Positions 15,617 through 25,910 of a stretch of 64,000 nt of DNA are shown piece after piece (position 1 is the first letter of the stretch; the number at the start of each line of letters is the position of its first letter). This DNA is from Streptomyces sp. NBC_00775 (GTDB lineage: Bacteria; Actinomycetota; Actinomycetes; Streptomycetales; Streptomycetaceae). The position numbers and the translations under genes are program-made. The DNA lies in NCBI RefSeq assembly GCF_036347135.1, contig NZ_CP108938.1, positions 3,782,001-3,846,000 of the forward strand, written 5' to 3'. Under the pieces are notes generated by a model. That model searched no databases and had not been told where the DNA came from. It worked only from the letters and a program-made list of their open reading frames with translations.

Positions 15617-17311
15617 GTGAGAACAGCAAGAAGCACGACACGAACGAGCCCCGTCACCGCTCTGCTGACCGGGCTGATCACCCTCCTGGGACTCATCGTC
15701 CTCGGCACCGTCGGCCCAACCCCGGCCCAGGCCCAGGCGCAGTCACAGTCACCGCAGCAGTCCCCGTCACCCGGCGCCCTCGCCGCCGGCCTCCACATCA
15801 GCGACGGCCGCCTGCTCGAAGGCAACGGCAACGAATTCATCATGCGTGGCGTCAATCACGCCCACACCTGGTACCAGGGCAGGACGACGCAGTCGCTGGC
15901 CGACATCAAGGCGCTGGGCGCCAACACGGTCCGCGTCGTCCTCGCCGACGGCCACCGCTGGAGCGCGAACAGCGCGGCGGACGTGGCCAACGTCATCGCA
16001 CAGTGCAAGGCCAACCGGCTCATCTGCGTGCTGGAGGTGCACGACACCACCGGCTACGGCGAGGACACCGCGGCCGGCACGCTCGACGAGGCGGCCGACT
16101 ACTGGATCGGCCTGAAGGACGTGCTGGCCGGGCAAGAGAACTACATCATGATCAACATCGGCAACGAGCCCTGGGGCAACACGAATCCTGAAGGCTGGAC
16201 CGCCCCCACCATCGCCGCGGTCAAGAAGCTGCGCGACGCCGGGCTCGCGCACACGATCATGGTGGACGCGCCCAACTGGGGCCAGGACTGGCAGGGCGTC
16301 ATGCGCGCCAACGCCCAGTCCGTGTACGACGCCGACCCCACCGGCAACCTGATCTTCTCGATCCACATGTACAGCGTCTTCGACACGGCCCAGGAGATCA
16401 CCGACTACCTGAACGCCTTCGTCAACGCCAAACTGCCCATCCTCATCGGCGAGTTCGGAGGCCCTGCCGACCAGTACGGCGACCCGGACGAGGACACCAT
16501 GATGGCCGCGGCCCAGCAGCTCAAGCTCGGCTATCTGGCCTGGTCCTGGAGCGGCAACACCGACCCGATCCTCGACCTGGCGATCAACTTCGATCCCACG
16601 CAGCTCAGTTCCTGGGGCCAGCGTGTCTTCAACGGCGCCAACGGCATCGCCCAGACCGCCAAGGAAGCCACCGTCTACTCCGGCGGCAGCTCGGGCGACA
16701 CCCAGGCCCCGACCACCCCCGGCACCCCGACCGCCTCCTCCGTGACGGCCACCTCCGCCACCCTCACCTGGACCGCCGCCACCGACGACGTCGGCGTCAC
16801 CGGCTACGACATCGTCCGCGTCAGCGGCAGCTCCGAGACCAAGATCGCCACCTCCACCACCAACACCGTCACCGTGCCCGGCCTCACCGCCGACACCACG
16901 TACACGTTCGCCGTCTACGCCCACGACGCCGCCGGAAACCGCTCGGCCCGCTCGGCCACGGTGAACGTCACCACCGGCAGCACTCCCAGCGGGAGCTGCT
17001 CCGTCGGCTACCGCATCGTGGGCGAGTGGCCGGGCGGCTTCCAGGGCGAGATCAGCATCGGCAACACCGGCACCACCGCCATCAGCGGCTGGAAGCTCGC
17101 CTTCACCTTCGCCGACGGCCAGACCGTCACGAACATGTGGGGAGGTACGCCCACACAGAGCGGCGGCACCGTCAGCGTCACCCCCGCCTCCTACACCTCC
17201 ACCATTCCCGCCGGCGGCTCGGTCACCGTGGGCTTCATCGCCGGCAAGGGCTCCACCAACACCGCCCCGACCACCTTCACCCTCAGCGGTGCCACCTGCG
17301 CCACCGCCTGA
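15617..17311 (+). CDS. Secreted endo-beta-1,4-mannanase (GH5_8) with FN3 and CBM2
   Basis: A 564-residue secreted glycosidase. Residues 1-45 form a signal peptide ending near TPAQAQA; the GH5 catalytic domain spans about 55-350, with acid/base E184 in NIGNEPWG and nucleophile E279 in LIGEFGG. The pattern MRGVNHAHTWY ... VHDTTGYGE ... MVDAPNWGQDW is that of subfamily 8 mannanases rather than cellulases. A fibronectin type III domain (about 362-452) links to a C-terminal CBM2 (about 458-564, with conserved Trp and flanking Cys) that binds cellulose. GTG 15617 has GGAGG 5 nt upstream and gives a proper signal peptide; an ATG further up would not. The CebR operator upstream ties expression to cellulose-derived sugar. 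Confidence 0.9.
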   Translation: MRTARSTTRTSPVTALLTGLITLLGLIVLGTVGPTPAQAQAQSQSPQQSPSPGALAAGLHISDGRLLEGNGNEFIMRGVNHAHTWYQGRTTQSLADIKALGANTVRVVLADGHRWSANSAADVANVIAQCKANRLICVLEVHDTTGYGEDTAAGTLDEAADYWIGLKDVLAGQENYIMINIGNEPWGNTNPEGWTAPTIAAVKKLRDAGLAHTIMVDAPNWGQDWQGVMRANAQSVYDADPTGNLIFSIHMYSVFDTAQEITDYLNAFVNAKLPILIGEFGGPADQYGDPDEDTMMAAAQQLKLGYLAWSWSGNTDPILDLAINFDPTQLSSWGQRVFNGANGIAQTAKEATVYSGGSSGDTQAPTTPGTPTASSVTATSATLTWTAATDDVGVTGYDIVRVSGSSETKIATSTTNTVTVPGLTADTTYTFAVYAHDAAGNRSARSATVNVTTGSTPSGSCSVGYRIVGEWPGGFQGEISIGNTGTTAISGWKLAFTFADGQTVTNMWGGTPTQSGGTVSVTPASYTSTIPAGGSVTVGFIAGKGSTNTAPTTFTLSGATCATA

Positions 17312-17323
17312 TCCGGCCGACCC

Positions 17324-17346
17324 GGCTGGCTGGCTGGCTGGCTGGC
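17324..17346 (+). repeat. GGCT tetranucleotide repeat
   Basis: About five and a half tandem GGCT units directly after the mannanase stop codon. It is a simple slippage-prone repeat in a non-coding spot with no apparent function. Confidence 0.7.
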
Positions 17347-17418
17347 GGAGGCGAGTGCCCCGCCGGTGGTCGCTTCCGGCGGGTTCTCGGCCGACTCGCG
17401 CTGATCGACACACACGAC

Positions 17419-17468
17419 CGCGGAGCCGGCCGGCCCGTCCGGCCGTGGACGGGTCGGCCGGCTCCGCG
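17419..17468. terminator. Bidirectional terminator hairpin
   Basis: A 22-bp stem with one mismatch (CGCGGAGCCGGCC ... GGCCGGCTCCGCG) and a 6-nt loop lies between the convergent mannanase and MFS genes, ending 5 bp from the latter's stop codon. No T-tract, which is normal in Streptomyces. Confidence 0.85.
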
Positions 17469-17473
17469 TCCGG

Positions 17474-19180
17474 TCACTCCTTGGCGGCGGCGAGGGCGGC
17501 CAGTTCGCGGTCGACCGCGATCTGGTGCGCCTCGGCGTCCTCACGCGCCCTCTTCGGGCTCCAGCGACCCGCCATCACGAAGACGAAGGGCAGGAAGAGC
17601 ACCTGGCCGCCGACGCAGATCCACCACCAGTTGCGCCACTCGCCGGGTCCGTCCTTCGACGCCTTCTGGACCTTGGCGCCGTACTCCTGCAGCAGCTTCA
17701 GCTGCGGCGCCGCCTTCTGCACGACGCCCAGGTTCTCCGCGCCGACCTCCTTGACGGCGCGGGCGCCCAGCGCGGGCGGCACCGTGGTCGGGGTGTACTT
17801 GTTCAGCTCGGCGAAGAGCTGAGGGTGCGCGTTGACGATGGCCAGCGCCGGCGCCGCCTGCACCGAGGCGGCCTTGACCTCGGCGCCGTGCTCCACGAGC
17901 GGGGTCACTGAGGTGACCAGCACCGGGATGAAGGCCGCGGAGACGGCGACCACGATGCGCACCGTCCAGCCCCACACCGCCAGGCCCGCCGCGGTCGCCG
18001 CCGGGTTGTGCTTCTCCACGGTCTCGGTGAAGCTCGCCATCCAGGGTGCGTAGGCGATGCCGCTGAAGACGCCGATGCCGACGAACAGCCAGGCGAAGGT
18101 GTAGTAGTCGGTCGTCAGGTGAGTGGCGCGGGTAGCGAAGATCGCGGTCACCACGACGGAGCCGGCCGCGCCGACGATCATGAAGGGTTTGCGCACCTTC
18201 AGCCGGTCCGAGAGCAGGCCGACCAGGACCAGGGCGATGGCGTTCGCCCCCCAGTACCAGTTGGCCAACGCGTTGGTGCGCTGCTCGCTGTAGCCGAAGG
18301 TGGTCGCGAAGTAGACGACGAAGTTGCCGACCGCCGCGTAGTACAGCAGCAGGAACACGGCGATGGCGAAGGCCGAGCCCAGCACGTCCAGGCGCATCAT
18401 CTGCCGCCACTCGCCGCGGCGCACCGCCTCGGTGTCCAGCCCCTTGGCGCGCGCCTCGACCAGCGCCCGGTCCCGCAGCGACACCATGGTCTGGTCGCGC
18501 AACGCCGGGGACAGCTCGCGCAGCGCGAAGATCGCGACGACGAAGACGACGAACCCGGCGATCGCCGAATAGCGCAGCTCGTCCTGCCAGGTGGCGCTGT
18601 CGAGGGTGTTGCTGGTGACGGTGGTGACCACCAGAGAGCCGATGACCGGGCCCATCGTCCAGTACCCCATCGCGGTGGCACGACCGAGCTGCGGGGAGAA
18701 GTCCCTGATCAGCGCGGGGGTGGCGACCAGCACGATGCCCTCGATAAAGCTGACGAGCGCGAAGAGCACCAGATAGGTGGTCTTGTTCGCCGCGTTCGGC
18801 AGCCCGAAGAAGACCAGCAGCGCGGCGATCAGCAACCCGTAGACCACCAGATTCGCCCGGCCCCAGCGATCCGCCAGACCGGCCACGAGCGAGGCGAAGG
18901 CCCCGATCGCGTTGCCGATCACCGAGACCCAGACGAAGTAGCGGTACGTCATGTCGAAGTGCGTGATGATCGACGTCGCCACCGCGTACTGGATGTACAG
19001 CATGTAGTAGAGGACGACGGTGGTGATGACCACGATCGCGAGATACGTCATACGGCGACCGGTGGGCGGGTAGTCCGCCAGATCTCGGCGGTACAGCCAG
19101 GTCAGCGGGGTGCGGGCGTCCACGGCGGGCGCATCGGGCGCGGGTCTGTCGGCGTCGAACGCCGTCGGAGTGGCGGGCAT
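17474..19180 (-). CDS. MFS transporter with a long extracytoplasmic insert
   Basis: A 568-residue MFS permease. Two TM bundles are separated by a cytoplasmic loop rich in charged residues (about 245-290); the A-like motif GLADRWGRANLVV is near residues 98-110. Between the last two TM segments, at about 420-505, there is an unusually long hydrophilic, Ala/Val-rich loop (VKAASVQAAPALAIVNAH and onward) that explains the extra length compared with the usual 400-450. The C-terminal tail is charged. It resembles metabolite:H+ symporter-type members, substrate unknown. AGGAGGAG lies 4 nt before its ATG, and a 16-bp palindrome lies 96 bp upstream. Confidence 0.82.
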   Translation of the reverse strand: MPATPTAFDADRPAPDAPAVDARTPLTWLYRRDLADYPPTGRRMTYLAIVVITTVVLYYMLYIQYAVATSIITHFDMTYRYFVWVSVIGNAIGAFASLVAGLADRWGRANLVVYGLLIAALLVFFGLPNAANKTTYLVLFALVSFIEGIVLVATPALIRDFSPQLGRATAMGYWTMGPVIGSLVVTTVTSNTLDSATWQDELRYSAIAGFVVFVVAIFALRELSPALRDQTMVSLRDRALVEARAKGLDTEAVRRGEWRQMMRLDVLGSAFAIAVFLLLYYAAVGNFVVYFATTFGYSEQRTNALANWYWGANAIALVLVGLLSDRLKVRKPFMIVGAAGSVVVTAIFATRATHLTTDYYTFAWLFVGIGVFSGIAYAPWMASFTETVEKHNPAATAAGLAVWGWTVRIVVAVSAAFIPVLVTSVTPLVEHGAEVKAASVQAAPALAIVNAHPQLFAELNKYTPTTVPPALGARAVKEVGAENLGVVQKAAPQLKLLQEYGAKVQKASKDGPGEWRNWWWICVGGQVLFLPFVFVMAGRWSPKRAREDAEAHQIAVDRELAALAAAKE

Positions 19181-19275
19181 ACGGCTCCTCCTGGGGATAC
19201 GCGGAAACCGGGTGTTTGCGTCGGTTCGACGGGGGACAAGGTGCGCCCGGCTCCGAGAGCGTGGCCAGAGGCTAG

Positions 19276-19291
19276 TACCGACTAGTCGGTA
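19276..19291. promoter_or_regulatory. 16-bp palindromic operator TACCGACTAGTCGGTA
   Basis: A perfect palindrome of the type bound by TetR-family repressors, located in the promoter region of the leftward MFS gene. No TetR gene is adjacent, so the regulator must be elsewhere. AT-rich compared with its surroundings. Confidence 0.6.
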
Positions 19292-19299
19292 TGCCTAGG

Positions 19300-19480
19300 G
19301 GTCTGCACGAGGTCCTTCACCCCGTTCACCACCCGGCCGCCGACGGATCCCGGCGAACCCGTCCAGAGCGACGGGCAGATCCGCGGCCACATCATGGCGA
19401 GCGGCTCGGGCTTGCCGATCCCTGCGAAGGGGTCACGTTTGACGTCTTCGATGAGCTTGTTGACCCGAGCGAGCATCTTG
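19300..19480 (-). pseudogene. Decayed YoeB-family toxin remnant
   Basis: On the minus strand a reading frame starting near 19476 encodes LARVNKLIEDVKRDPFAGIG followed by KPEPL, which matches the central helix and loop of YoeB mRNA interferases (in E. coli: KKINALIKDIKRNPFEGIGKPEPL). The preceding DRxK seen in YoeB is present but in another frame (a tga interrupts), and after KPEPL the conserved WSRRI...EHRLVY core is not readable in any frame without further shifts. The N-terminal third and the YefM antitoxin are missing. It is a molecular fossil of a toxin-antitoxin module between accessory and core DNA. Confidence 0.65.
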
Positions 19481-19520
19481 CGCGATCAGAAAACCCGGCA
19501 CCATCCCAGCGCGGGAAGCA

Positions 19521-19555
19521 GCAAGGGGCCGACTCCCGAAAGAGTCGACCCCTTG
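19521..19555 (-). terminator. Terminator hairpin after ychF
   Basis: A 15-bp stem (GCAAGGGG.CGACTC with one mismatch) and a 5-6 nt loop sit about 47 bp beyond the ychF stop codon on the minus strand. Confidence 0.7.
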
Positions 19556-19601
19556 CCACCTGCGAACCCGACGAACGACCTGGCTCAAAGCAACGAACCG
19601 G

Positions 19602-20690
<1,089 letters not shown>

Positions 20691-20931
20691 GTTGCGACTT
20701 CCCGTACGTGAGGATGTTGAGGATGTGAGGACTGGGGCTGCGCGGCCCGGGTCCTTCATGGCTGCCATGACCGGTGACCGGCATGGCTGATGCGCGGGCC
20801 GATCCACCAGTCTACGGCGTGCCCGGGCCCGCACCGGCGACGTATCGAACGCTTGGCCAAGGTCTGCTTATCGGCGTGTCTCGGCGTGTCTGAAGGGCTA
20901 TTCGACACATAAACCGACCTAAGTTGGTCCA

Positions 20932-21531
20932 GTGGAGCAACACAGGACGCGTCCCTCTCAGTACCGACCGCGACGCGGCATGCCCGTTCCTGCACAAGCC
21001 GGGCGGGGCTCGGACGGCGATGTGCGGCGGGGCGCCCCTGCGGCTCGGCGGCCCGCGCCGCCGCTGGTCCAGGCGGTGCGGAGGATGCCGAATCCCCGGC
21101 TCACCGGGCTGGGGAGCGGGCTGTTCTGCAGTGCGTCGATGTTCGCGCTCGGCTGCCTCGACCAGTTGCTGTTCGGGGCGTCGCCGACGGTGTACGGGGT
21201 GCTGTTCCTGCCGGTGTGCGCGCTGACCGCGGTGTGGGTGCGGCGGGGGGACCTGGTGACCGCACCCGTCGTCGTACCGATCGCCTTCGCCTTCGGGCTG
21301 CTGCCGGTCGCCGACGACAGTGGGGGCGGGGTCGGCGGCCGCGCGATGGGGCTGGTCACCGCGCTCGCCCTGCAGGCGGGGTGGTTGTACGGGGGGACGC
21401 TGGTCGCGGGTCTCATCGTGACCGTCCGCAAGGTACGGCTGATGAGCCGCCGGGCCGCCCAGCGACGCGCCCAGGCCGCCGCCTCGCGGCGGGATCTCCC
21501 GCCCGGCCGTCCGTCCCGGTCGGCCGGATAG
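20932..21531 (+). CDS. Small membrane protein (DUF6542-like)
   Basis: A 199-residue protein with a basic, disordered N-terminal 50 residues and four hydrophobic segments between about 58 and 170, then a basic tail. It looks like the DUF6542 proteins found next to ychF in streptomycetes; function unknown. Divergent from ychF. The GTG at 20932 has no Shine-Dalgarno but TAAGTT lies 6 nt before it, suggesting a leaderless message. Confidence 0.75.
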   Translation: MEQHRTRPSQYRPRRGMPVPAQAGRGSDGDVRRGAPAARRPAPPLVQAVRRMPNPRLTGLGSGLFCSASMFALGCLDQLLFGASPTVYGVLFLPVCALTAVWVRRGDLVTAPVVVPIAFAFGLLPVADDSGGGVGGRAMGLVTALALQAGWLYGGTLVAGLIVTVRKVRLMSRRAAQRRAQAAASRRDLPPGRPSRSAG

Positions 21532-21627
21532 CCCGGCTCCGGGACGGCAGCCGACGAGCTGGGACGGCAGTCGGCAAGCCGGGGCAGCCGGCGGACGGCG
21601 ACGGCCCCGCACTCCCGAAGCGCGGCC

Positions 21628-22377
21628 CTACGTCGCCGACTTCGCCGCTCTCATCGCCGCTCCCACGATCCCCGCGTTGTTCTGCAGCTGCGCCGGGACG
21701 ATCTCCGCCTTGATGTCCTCGATGAGGTGCAGGAATCGGTCGGACTTGCGGCTGACACCGCCGCCGATGATGAAGAGCTCCGGGGAGAAGAGCATCTCGA
21801 CGTGGGCGAGGTACTTCTGCACGCGGTGCGCCCAGCGCTCCCAGGTGAGCTCGTGGTCTTCCTTGGCCTTGGTGGAGGCGCGCTTCTCGGCCTCGTGGCC
21901 GGACAGCTCCAGATGACCCAGTTCCGTGTTCGGGACGAGGACGCCGTCGTGGAAGAGGGCGCTGCCGATGCCCGTGCCGAAGGTGAGGAGGATGACCGTG
22001 CCCTGACGGTCGCGTCCGGCACCGAACTGCATCTCGGCGACGCCCGCCGCGTCCGCGTCGTTCAGCACGGTCACCGGGAGGCCGCCCAGCCGCTCGCCGA
22101 GCAGGGCGCGCGCGTCGGTGTCGATCCAGGCCTTGTCGACATTGGCAGCCGTACGGATGGTGGCGCCGCCGGTGACCACTCCGGGGAAGGTGATCCCGAC
22201 CGGGCCCGTCCAGCCGAAGTGACCGACGACCTCCTTCACGCCGTCGGCCACCGCGTCGGGGGTCGCCGGCTGCGGGGTGAGCACTTTGTAGCGCTCCTCT
22301 GCCAAGTCGCCGCGGTCCAGGTCCACGGGAGCGCCCTTGATCCCTGAACCGCCGATGTCCACACCGAAGATCTGCAT
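21628..22377 (-). CDS. ppgK: Polyphosphate glucokinase
   Basis: A 249-residue ROK-family kinase; PpgK enzymes phosphorylate glucose with polyphosphate (and ATP) in the cytoplasm. Visible motifs: phosphate-1 [10 protein letters not shown] at 6-15, catalytic LNDADAAG at about 105-112, [12 protein letters not shown] at 130-141 and the C-terminal [10 protein letters not shown]. The length and the absence of the ROK zinc-binding Cys cluster fit PpgK. TAACGT ends 6 nt before the ATG with no Shine-Dalgarno, so it has its own leaderless promoter although ispH lies 68 bp upstream on the same strand. Confidence 0.95.
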   Translation of the reverse strand: MQIFGVDIGGSGIKGAPVDLDRGDLAEERYKVLTPQPATPDAVADGVKEVVGHFGWTGPVGITFPGVVTGGATIRTAANVDKAWIDTDARALLGERLGGLPVTVLNDADAAGVAEMQFGAGRDRQGTVILLTFGTGIGSALFHDGVLVPNTELGHLELSGHEAEKRASTKAKEDHELTWERWAHRVQKYLAHVEMLFSPELFIIGGGVSRKSDRFLHLIEDIKAEIVPAQLQNNAGIVGAAMRAAKSAT

Positions 22378-22445
22378 GGCCCTACGTTACGTCGTACGAC
22401 TGACAGTCACTTGTCGGGCCCGGGCGCCGCACGGCCCCCGGGCGC

Positions 22446-23441
22446 TCACTTCTCGCCGGTGCGCTCCGCGACCAGTGCCGCCGCCTCCGCGCGCAGATCG
22501 CGGCGCAGTTCCTTCGGCAGCGAGAAGGTGATGGACTCCTCGGCCGCCTTGACGATCTCGACGTCCTCGAAACCGCGCTGCGACAGCCACTCCAGGACCT
22601 GCTCGACCAGGATCTCCGGGACGGACGCGCCCGAGGTGACGCCGACCGTCGTCACGCCGTCCAGCCACGCCTCCTCGATCTCGTCGGCGAAGTCCACGAG
22701 GAACGCGTCGCGCGCGCCCGCGAGCTTGGCGACCTCGACGAGACGCACGGAGTTGGAGGAGTTCTTCGAGCCGACCACGATGACGAGGTCCGCTTCCTCG
22801 CCCATCTGCTTCACGGCCAGCTGACGGTTCTGCGTGGCGTAGCAGATGTCGTCGCTCGGCGGGGAGATGAGCTGCGGGAACTTCTCCTTCAGCGCGTCGA
22901 CCGTCTCCATGGTCTCGTCGACCGACAGCGTGGTCTGGGAGAGCCAGACGACCCTGGAGGGGTCGCGGACCTCGACCTTGGCGACGTCCCCGGGGCCGTC
23001 CACGAGGGTGATGTGGTCGGGCGCCTCGCCGGAGGTGCCGATGACCTCCTCGTGGCCCTCGTGCCCGATCAGGAGGATGTCGAAGTCCTCGTTCGCGAAC
23101 CGGACCGCTTCCTTGTGCACCTTGGTGACCAGCGGGCAGGTCGCGTCGATGGTGGCGAGCTTGCCCGTGGCGGCCTCGTCGTGGACGACCGGGGCGACTC
23201 CGTGCGCCGAGAACATGACGATGGACCCCTCGGGGACCTCCGCCGTGCGCTCGACGAAGATCGCGCCCTTCTTCTCCAGGGTCTGCACGACGTACTTGTT
23301 GTGAACGATCTCGTGCCGGACATAGATCGGGGCCCCGTACTGCTCAAGGGCCTTCTCGACGGCGATCACGGCACGGTCCACGCCCGCGCAGTAGCCCCGG
23401 GGGGCGGCGAGCAGGACACGGCGGCCAGGCGAAGCAGTCAT
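22446..23441 (-). CDS. ispH: 4-hydroxy-3-methylbut-2-enyl diphosphate reductase
   Basis: A 331-residue LytB/IspH protein catalysing the last step of the MEP pathway, HMBPP to IPP and DMAPP. The three iron-sulfur cysteines lie in [19 protein letters not shown] and [11 protein letters not shown], and the proton-relay Glu is in [19 protein letters not shown] ends 7 nt before ATG 23441 without a Shine-Dalgarno, which favours this start over the ATG 9 nt upstream that lies inside the hexamer-to-start segment. Confidence 0.96.
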   Translation of the reverse strand: MTASPGRRVLLAAPRGYCAGVDRAVIAVEKALEQYGAPIYVRHEIVHNKYVVQTLEKKGAIFVERTAEVPEGSIVMFSAHGVAPVVHDEAATGKLATIDATCPLVTKVHKEAVRFANEDFDILLIGHEGHEEVIGTSGEAPDHITLVDGPGDVAKVEVRDPSRVVWLSQTTLSVDETMETVDALKEKFPQLISPPSDDICYATQNRQLAVKQMGEEADLVIVVGSKNSSNSVRLVEVAKLAGARDAFLVDFADEIEEAWLDGVTTVGVTSGASVPEILVEQVLEWLSQRGFEDVEIVKAAEESITFSLPKELRRDLRAEAAALVAERTGEK

Positions 23442-23557
23442 GCACCCCATCGTAAGGCCGAGCCCGGCGGGTCAAAGATCGCCTCCTTGGGGACACTGTG
23501 AGGAGCCGGGCGGGGAGCTGGGAGGGGTGGGGCCAGGCGCGACTCTCGGGAGGCACG

Positions 23558-24937
23558 ATGTCCGGCACGGAGCCCGCAGTGGACACGGCCCGCACAGCCG
23601 ACCCGGAACACGGACTGCGGCGCAGCCTCGGCTTCCGGGATCTGGTCGTCTACGGGCTGCTGTTCATCGCCCCCATGGCGCCGGTCGGTGTCTTCGGGAC
23701 CCTCGACGCCAAGTCGCACGGGGCGGTGGCGCTGGTCTACGTCGTCGCCACGGTCGCCATGGCTTTCACCGCTTTCAGCTACGCCCAGATGGTTCGCGTG
23801 GTCCCTCGGGCGGGTTCGGTGTTCGCCTACGCGCGCGTGGGTCTCGGACGAGGGGCCGGATTCATCGCCGGGTGGATGGCGATGCTGGACTATCTGCTCA
23901 TCCCGGCGGTGGCGTACCTCTTCTCGGGGATCGCCATGAACTCCCTGGTGCCGGACGTCTCCCGGTGGGTGTGGACGGCGCTCGCGGTCGTCATCACGAC
24001 ACTTCTGAACCTCTGGGGTGTACGGGCCGCCGCCCGGGTCGGCTCCCTGGTGCTCGCCATGGAAATCGTGGTCCTTCTTGTCTTCATCGTGTCGGCGACC
24101 GTCATGCTCGCGCGCGACGGGGCCCACCGCGACTGGCTGTCGCCGCTGTCCGGCGACGGCACGCAGGGCGCGTTCGCGATGTCGGCGGTGATCGGCGGCG
24201 TCTCGGTCGCCGTGCTGTCGTATCTGGGCTTCGACGCGATCGCCACGTTCGCGGAGGAGGTCACGGGGGGCTCGGAGAAGGTGGCCCGGGCGGTCCTGTT
24301 CTGTCTGGCGCTGGCGGGTGTGCTGTTCGTCGCCCAGACGTATCTGGTGGCGCTGCTGGAGCCGCTGTCGTCCGCGCAGCTCGCCGCCGATCCCGGCAAG
24401 CAGGGGTCGGCCTTCTACGACGCCGTGGACTCCTCGGTCGGTTCGTGGCTGCACAACCTGGTGGCGGTGAGCAAGGCGATCGGTGCGGCGTTCGCGGCGC
24501 TCGCCGGGCAGGCCGCGGCGGGGCGTCTCGTCTTCGCGATGGCCCGCGACCGGCGGCTGCCGCGGGCGCTGGCGCGGACCGACTCCGGGGTGCCGCGGGC
24601 CGCGCTGCTGTGCGCGGCTGTCATCACGCTGGTGGCCGCGGTGTGGGCCGCGCGGCGGGACGACGGCCTCGACAAGCTGGTGTCGGTCGTCGACATCGGT
24701 GCGCTGACCGCGTTCACGTTGCTGCACGCGAGCGTGGTGGGCTGGTTCGCGGTACGGCGGCTGGGCGGGCCGGTGGTGTGGTGGCGGCATGTGCTGATCC
24801 CCGTCGTCGGCGCCGCGATCACTGTCGCGGTGATCGTCGAGGCGTCGGGCACGGCCCAGGTGGTGGGCGCGATCTGGCTGGCGGTGGGGTTGGCGGTGCT
24901 CATCGCGCAGCGGGGGCGGGGCGTGCCGCAGACGTGA
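23558..24937 (+). CDS. APC-family amino acid permease
   Basis: A 459-residue permease with about twelve TM segments. The N-terminal signature GFRDLVVYGLLFIAPMAPVGVFG (shown here only in part: LLFIAPMAPVG) and the TM6-like SYLGFDAIATFAEEVTGG with conserved F-D-A and E-E are typical of the APC amino acid/polyamine group. It is probably a proton-coupled uptake system; substrate unknown. GGGAGG is 6 nt before ATG 23558. Its last 38 bp overlap the convergent small membrane protein gene. Confidence 0.88.
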   Translation: MSGTEPAVDTARTADPEHGLRRSLGFRDLVVYGLLFIAPMAPVGVFGTLDAKSHGAVALVYVVATVAMAFTAFSYAQMVRVVPRAGSVFAYARVGLGRGAGFIAGWMAMLDYLLIPAVAYLFSGIAMNSLVPDVSRWVWTALAVVITTLLNLWGVRAAARVGSLVLAMEIVVLLVFIVSATVMLARDGAHRDWLSPLSGDGTQGAFAMSAVIGGVSVAVLSYLGFDAIATFAEEVTGGSEKVARAVLFCLALAGVLFVAQTYLVALLEPLSSAQLAADPGKQGSAFYDAVDSSVGSWLHNLVAVSKAIGAAFAALAGQAAAGRLVFAMARDRRLPRALARTDSGVPRAALLCAAVITLVAAVWAARRDDGLDKLVSVVDIGALTAFTLLHASVVGWFAVRRLGGPVVWWRHVLIPVVGAAITVAVIVEASGTAQVVGAIWLAVGLAVLIAQRGRGVPQT

Positions 24938-25334
24938 GCGAGGCGGACGCCTGCCCGCGGCCCAGCCAGACCGCGGAGGCGAGGTGCACCACCGCGCTGA
25001 CGCCGCCCCCGATGGCCATGCCGGGTACACGTGAGGTCAGACCCATCACCATGTCGCCGGCCTGAGCGGCGGCGCTGACCGCGAGCAGCGGGACCAGGTG
25101 GCGCCGGTGCCTGCCGCCCAGGGAGACGAACACCGCGGCGGTGAGCGGGAGTTGACGTACGGCGATGCCCTCGGCGTAGAGCCGCAGGCCGTCCTCCGCC
25201 GTGCTGCCGTCCGGCAGGACCAAGGTCGGATCGACGACGCCCACCAGGGAGGCGACGGCCGAGGTGGCGACCAGGGCGGCGTTGGCGGCGAGGACCCACT
25301 TCTGCGAGCGGGACGTGTTCATCGGCATTTCCAT
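24900..25334 (-). CDS. Small four-TM membrane protein, MarR-linked
   Basis: A 144-residue protein with about four hydrophobic segments (residues 15-35, 60-78, 82-100, 103-122); family not recognised. Divergent from the MarR gene with a 15-bp palindrome between them, next to its own Shine-Dalgarno (GAGGAG), so it is very likely the target of that repressor. Start may be ATG 25334, 25328 or 25322. The 3' end overlaps the permease gene by 38 bp. Confidence 0.7.
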   Translation of the reverse strand: MEMPMNTSRSQKWVLAANAALVATSAVASLVGVVDPTLVLPDGSTAEDGLRLYAEGIAVRQLPLTAAVFVSLGGRHRRHLVPLLAVSAAAQAGDMVMGLTSRVPGMAIGGGVSAVVHLASAVWLGRGQASASLTSAARPAPAAR

Positions 25335-25340
25335 GCACTC

Positions 25341-25355
25341 CTCGAATCATTCGAG
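25341..25355. promoter_or_regulatory. 15-bp palindromic MarR-type operator
   Basis: CTCGAATCATTCGAG is a perfect inverted repeat in the divergent promoter between the small membrane protein and the MarR gene. It abuts the Shine-Dalgarno of the former and lies about 22 bp before the TAGCAT hexamer of the latter, the usual position for autoregulation. GTGAACGAT also occurs twice nearby (25357 and 25390). Confidence 0.65.
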
Positions 25356-25389
25356 CTGTGAACGATATGGGGAAGTTAGCATTTTCGAC

Positions 25390-25857
25390 GTGAACGATGT
25401 CAAGGGCTCTCCCTCCCAGGAACCCGACCCCGAGGCACTGACCGGCACCCTCACCTTCCGGCTCGGCACCGTCGGCACCCTGGTCGGCGCCCGTTTCACG
25501 GCAGCCGTCGAGGACCTCGGGGTGAAGCCCAAGCACGTAGGGCTGCTCTCCGTGCTCAGCTCCGGAGCGCCCGCGTCGCAGCAGGACGCCGCCCGGACGA
25601 TGGGCGTCGTGCCCAGCCTGGTGGTGACACTCGCCGACCAGCTCGAAGGCCTGGGCGCCATCGAGCGCGTACGCGATCCGGACGACCGGCGCCGCCACCG
25701 GCTCGGGCTGACCAAGGAGGGGCGTGCGCTGCTGGCCGAGTGCACGGCACGCGCGCGTGCCCTCGACGCGGAGCTCACGGCGGGACTGAGCGCGACGGAA
25801 CGGGACGCGCTCGCCCACGCGATGGGAGTACTGGCACGCGAGGCCGGGCTCCCGTAA
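25390..25857 (+). CDS. MarR-family transcriptional regulator
   Basis: A 155-residue winged-helix protein. The recognition helix region is [20 protein letters not shown] at about 63-82 and the wing is [15 protein letters not shown] (the D-x-R-x-x-x-x-x-L-T signature) at about 95-109. It probably represses the divergent membrane protein gene and itself through the palindrome at 25341-25355 and releases it on ligand binding. TAGCAT ends 7 nt before GTG 25390 with no Shine-Dalgarno, so the mRNA is predicted leaderless; an in-frame GTG at 25357 is less likely. Confidence 0.88.
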   Translation: MNDVKGSPSQEPDPEALTGTLTFRLGTVGTLVGARFTAAVEDLGVKPKHVGLLSVLSSGAPASQQDAARTMGVVPSLVVTLADQLEGLGAIERVRDPDDRRRHRLGLTKEGRALLAECTARARALDAELTAGLSATERDALAHAMGVLAREAGLP

Positions 25858-25910
25858 CCCGCGCCTCAGGAGTGCGGGCACTGTCGGTGGCGGCCGTTAC
25901 GCTCGGGCGC

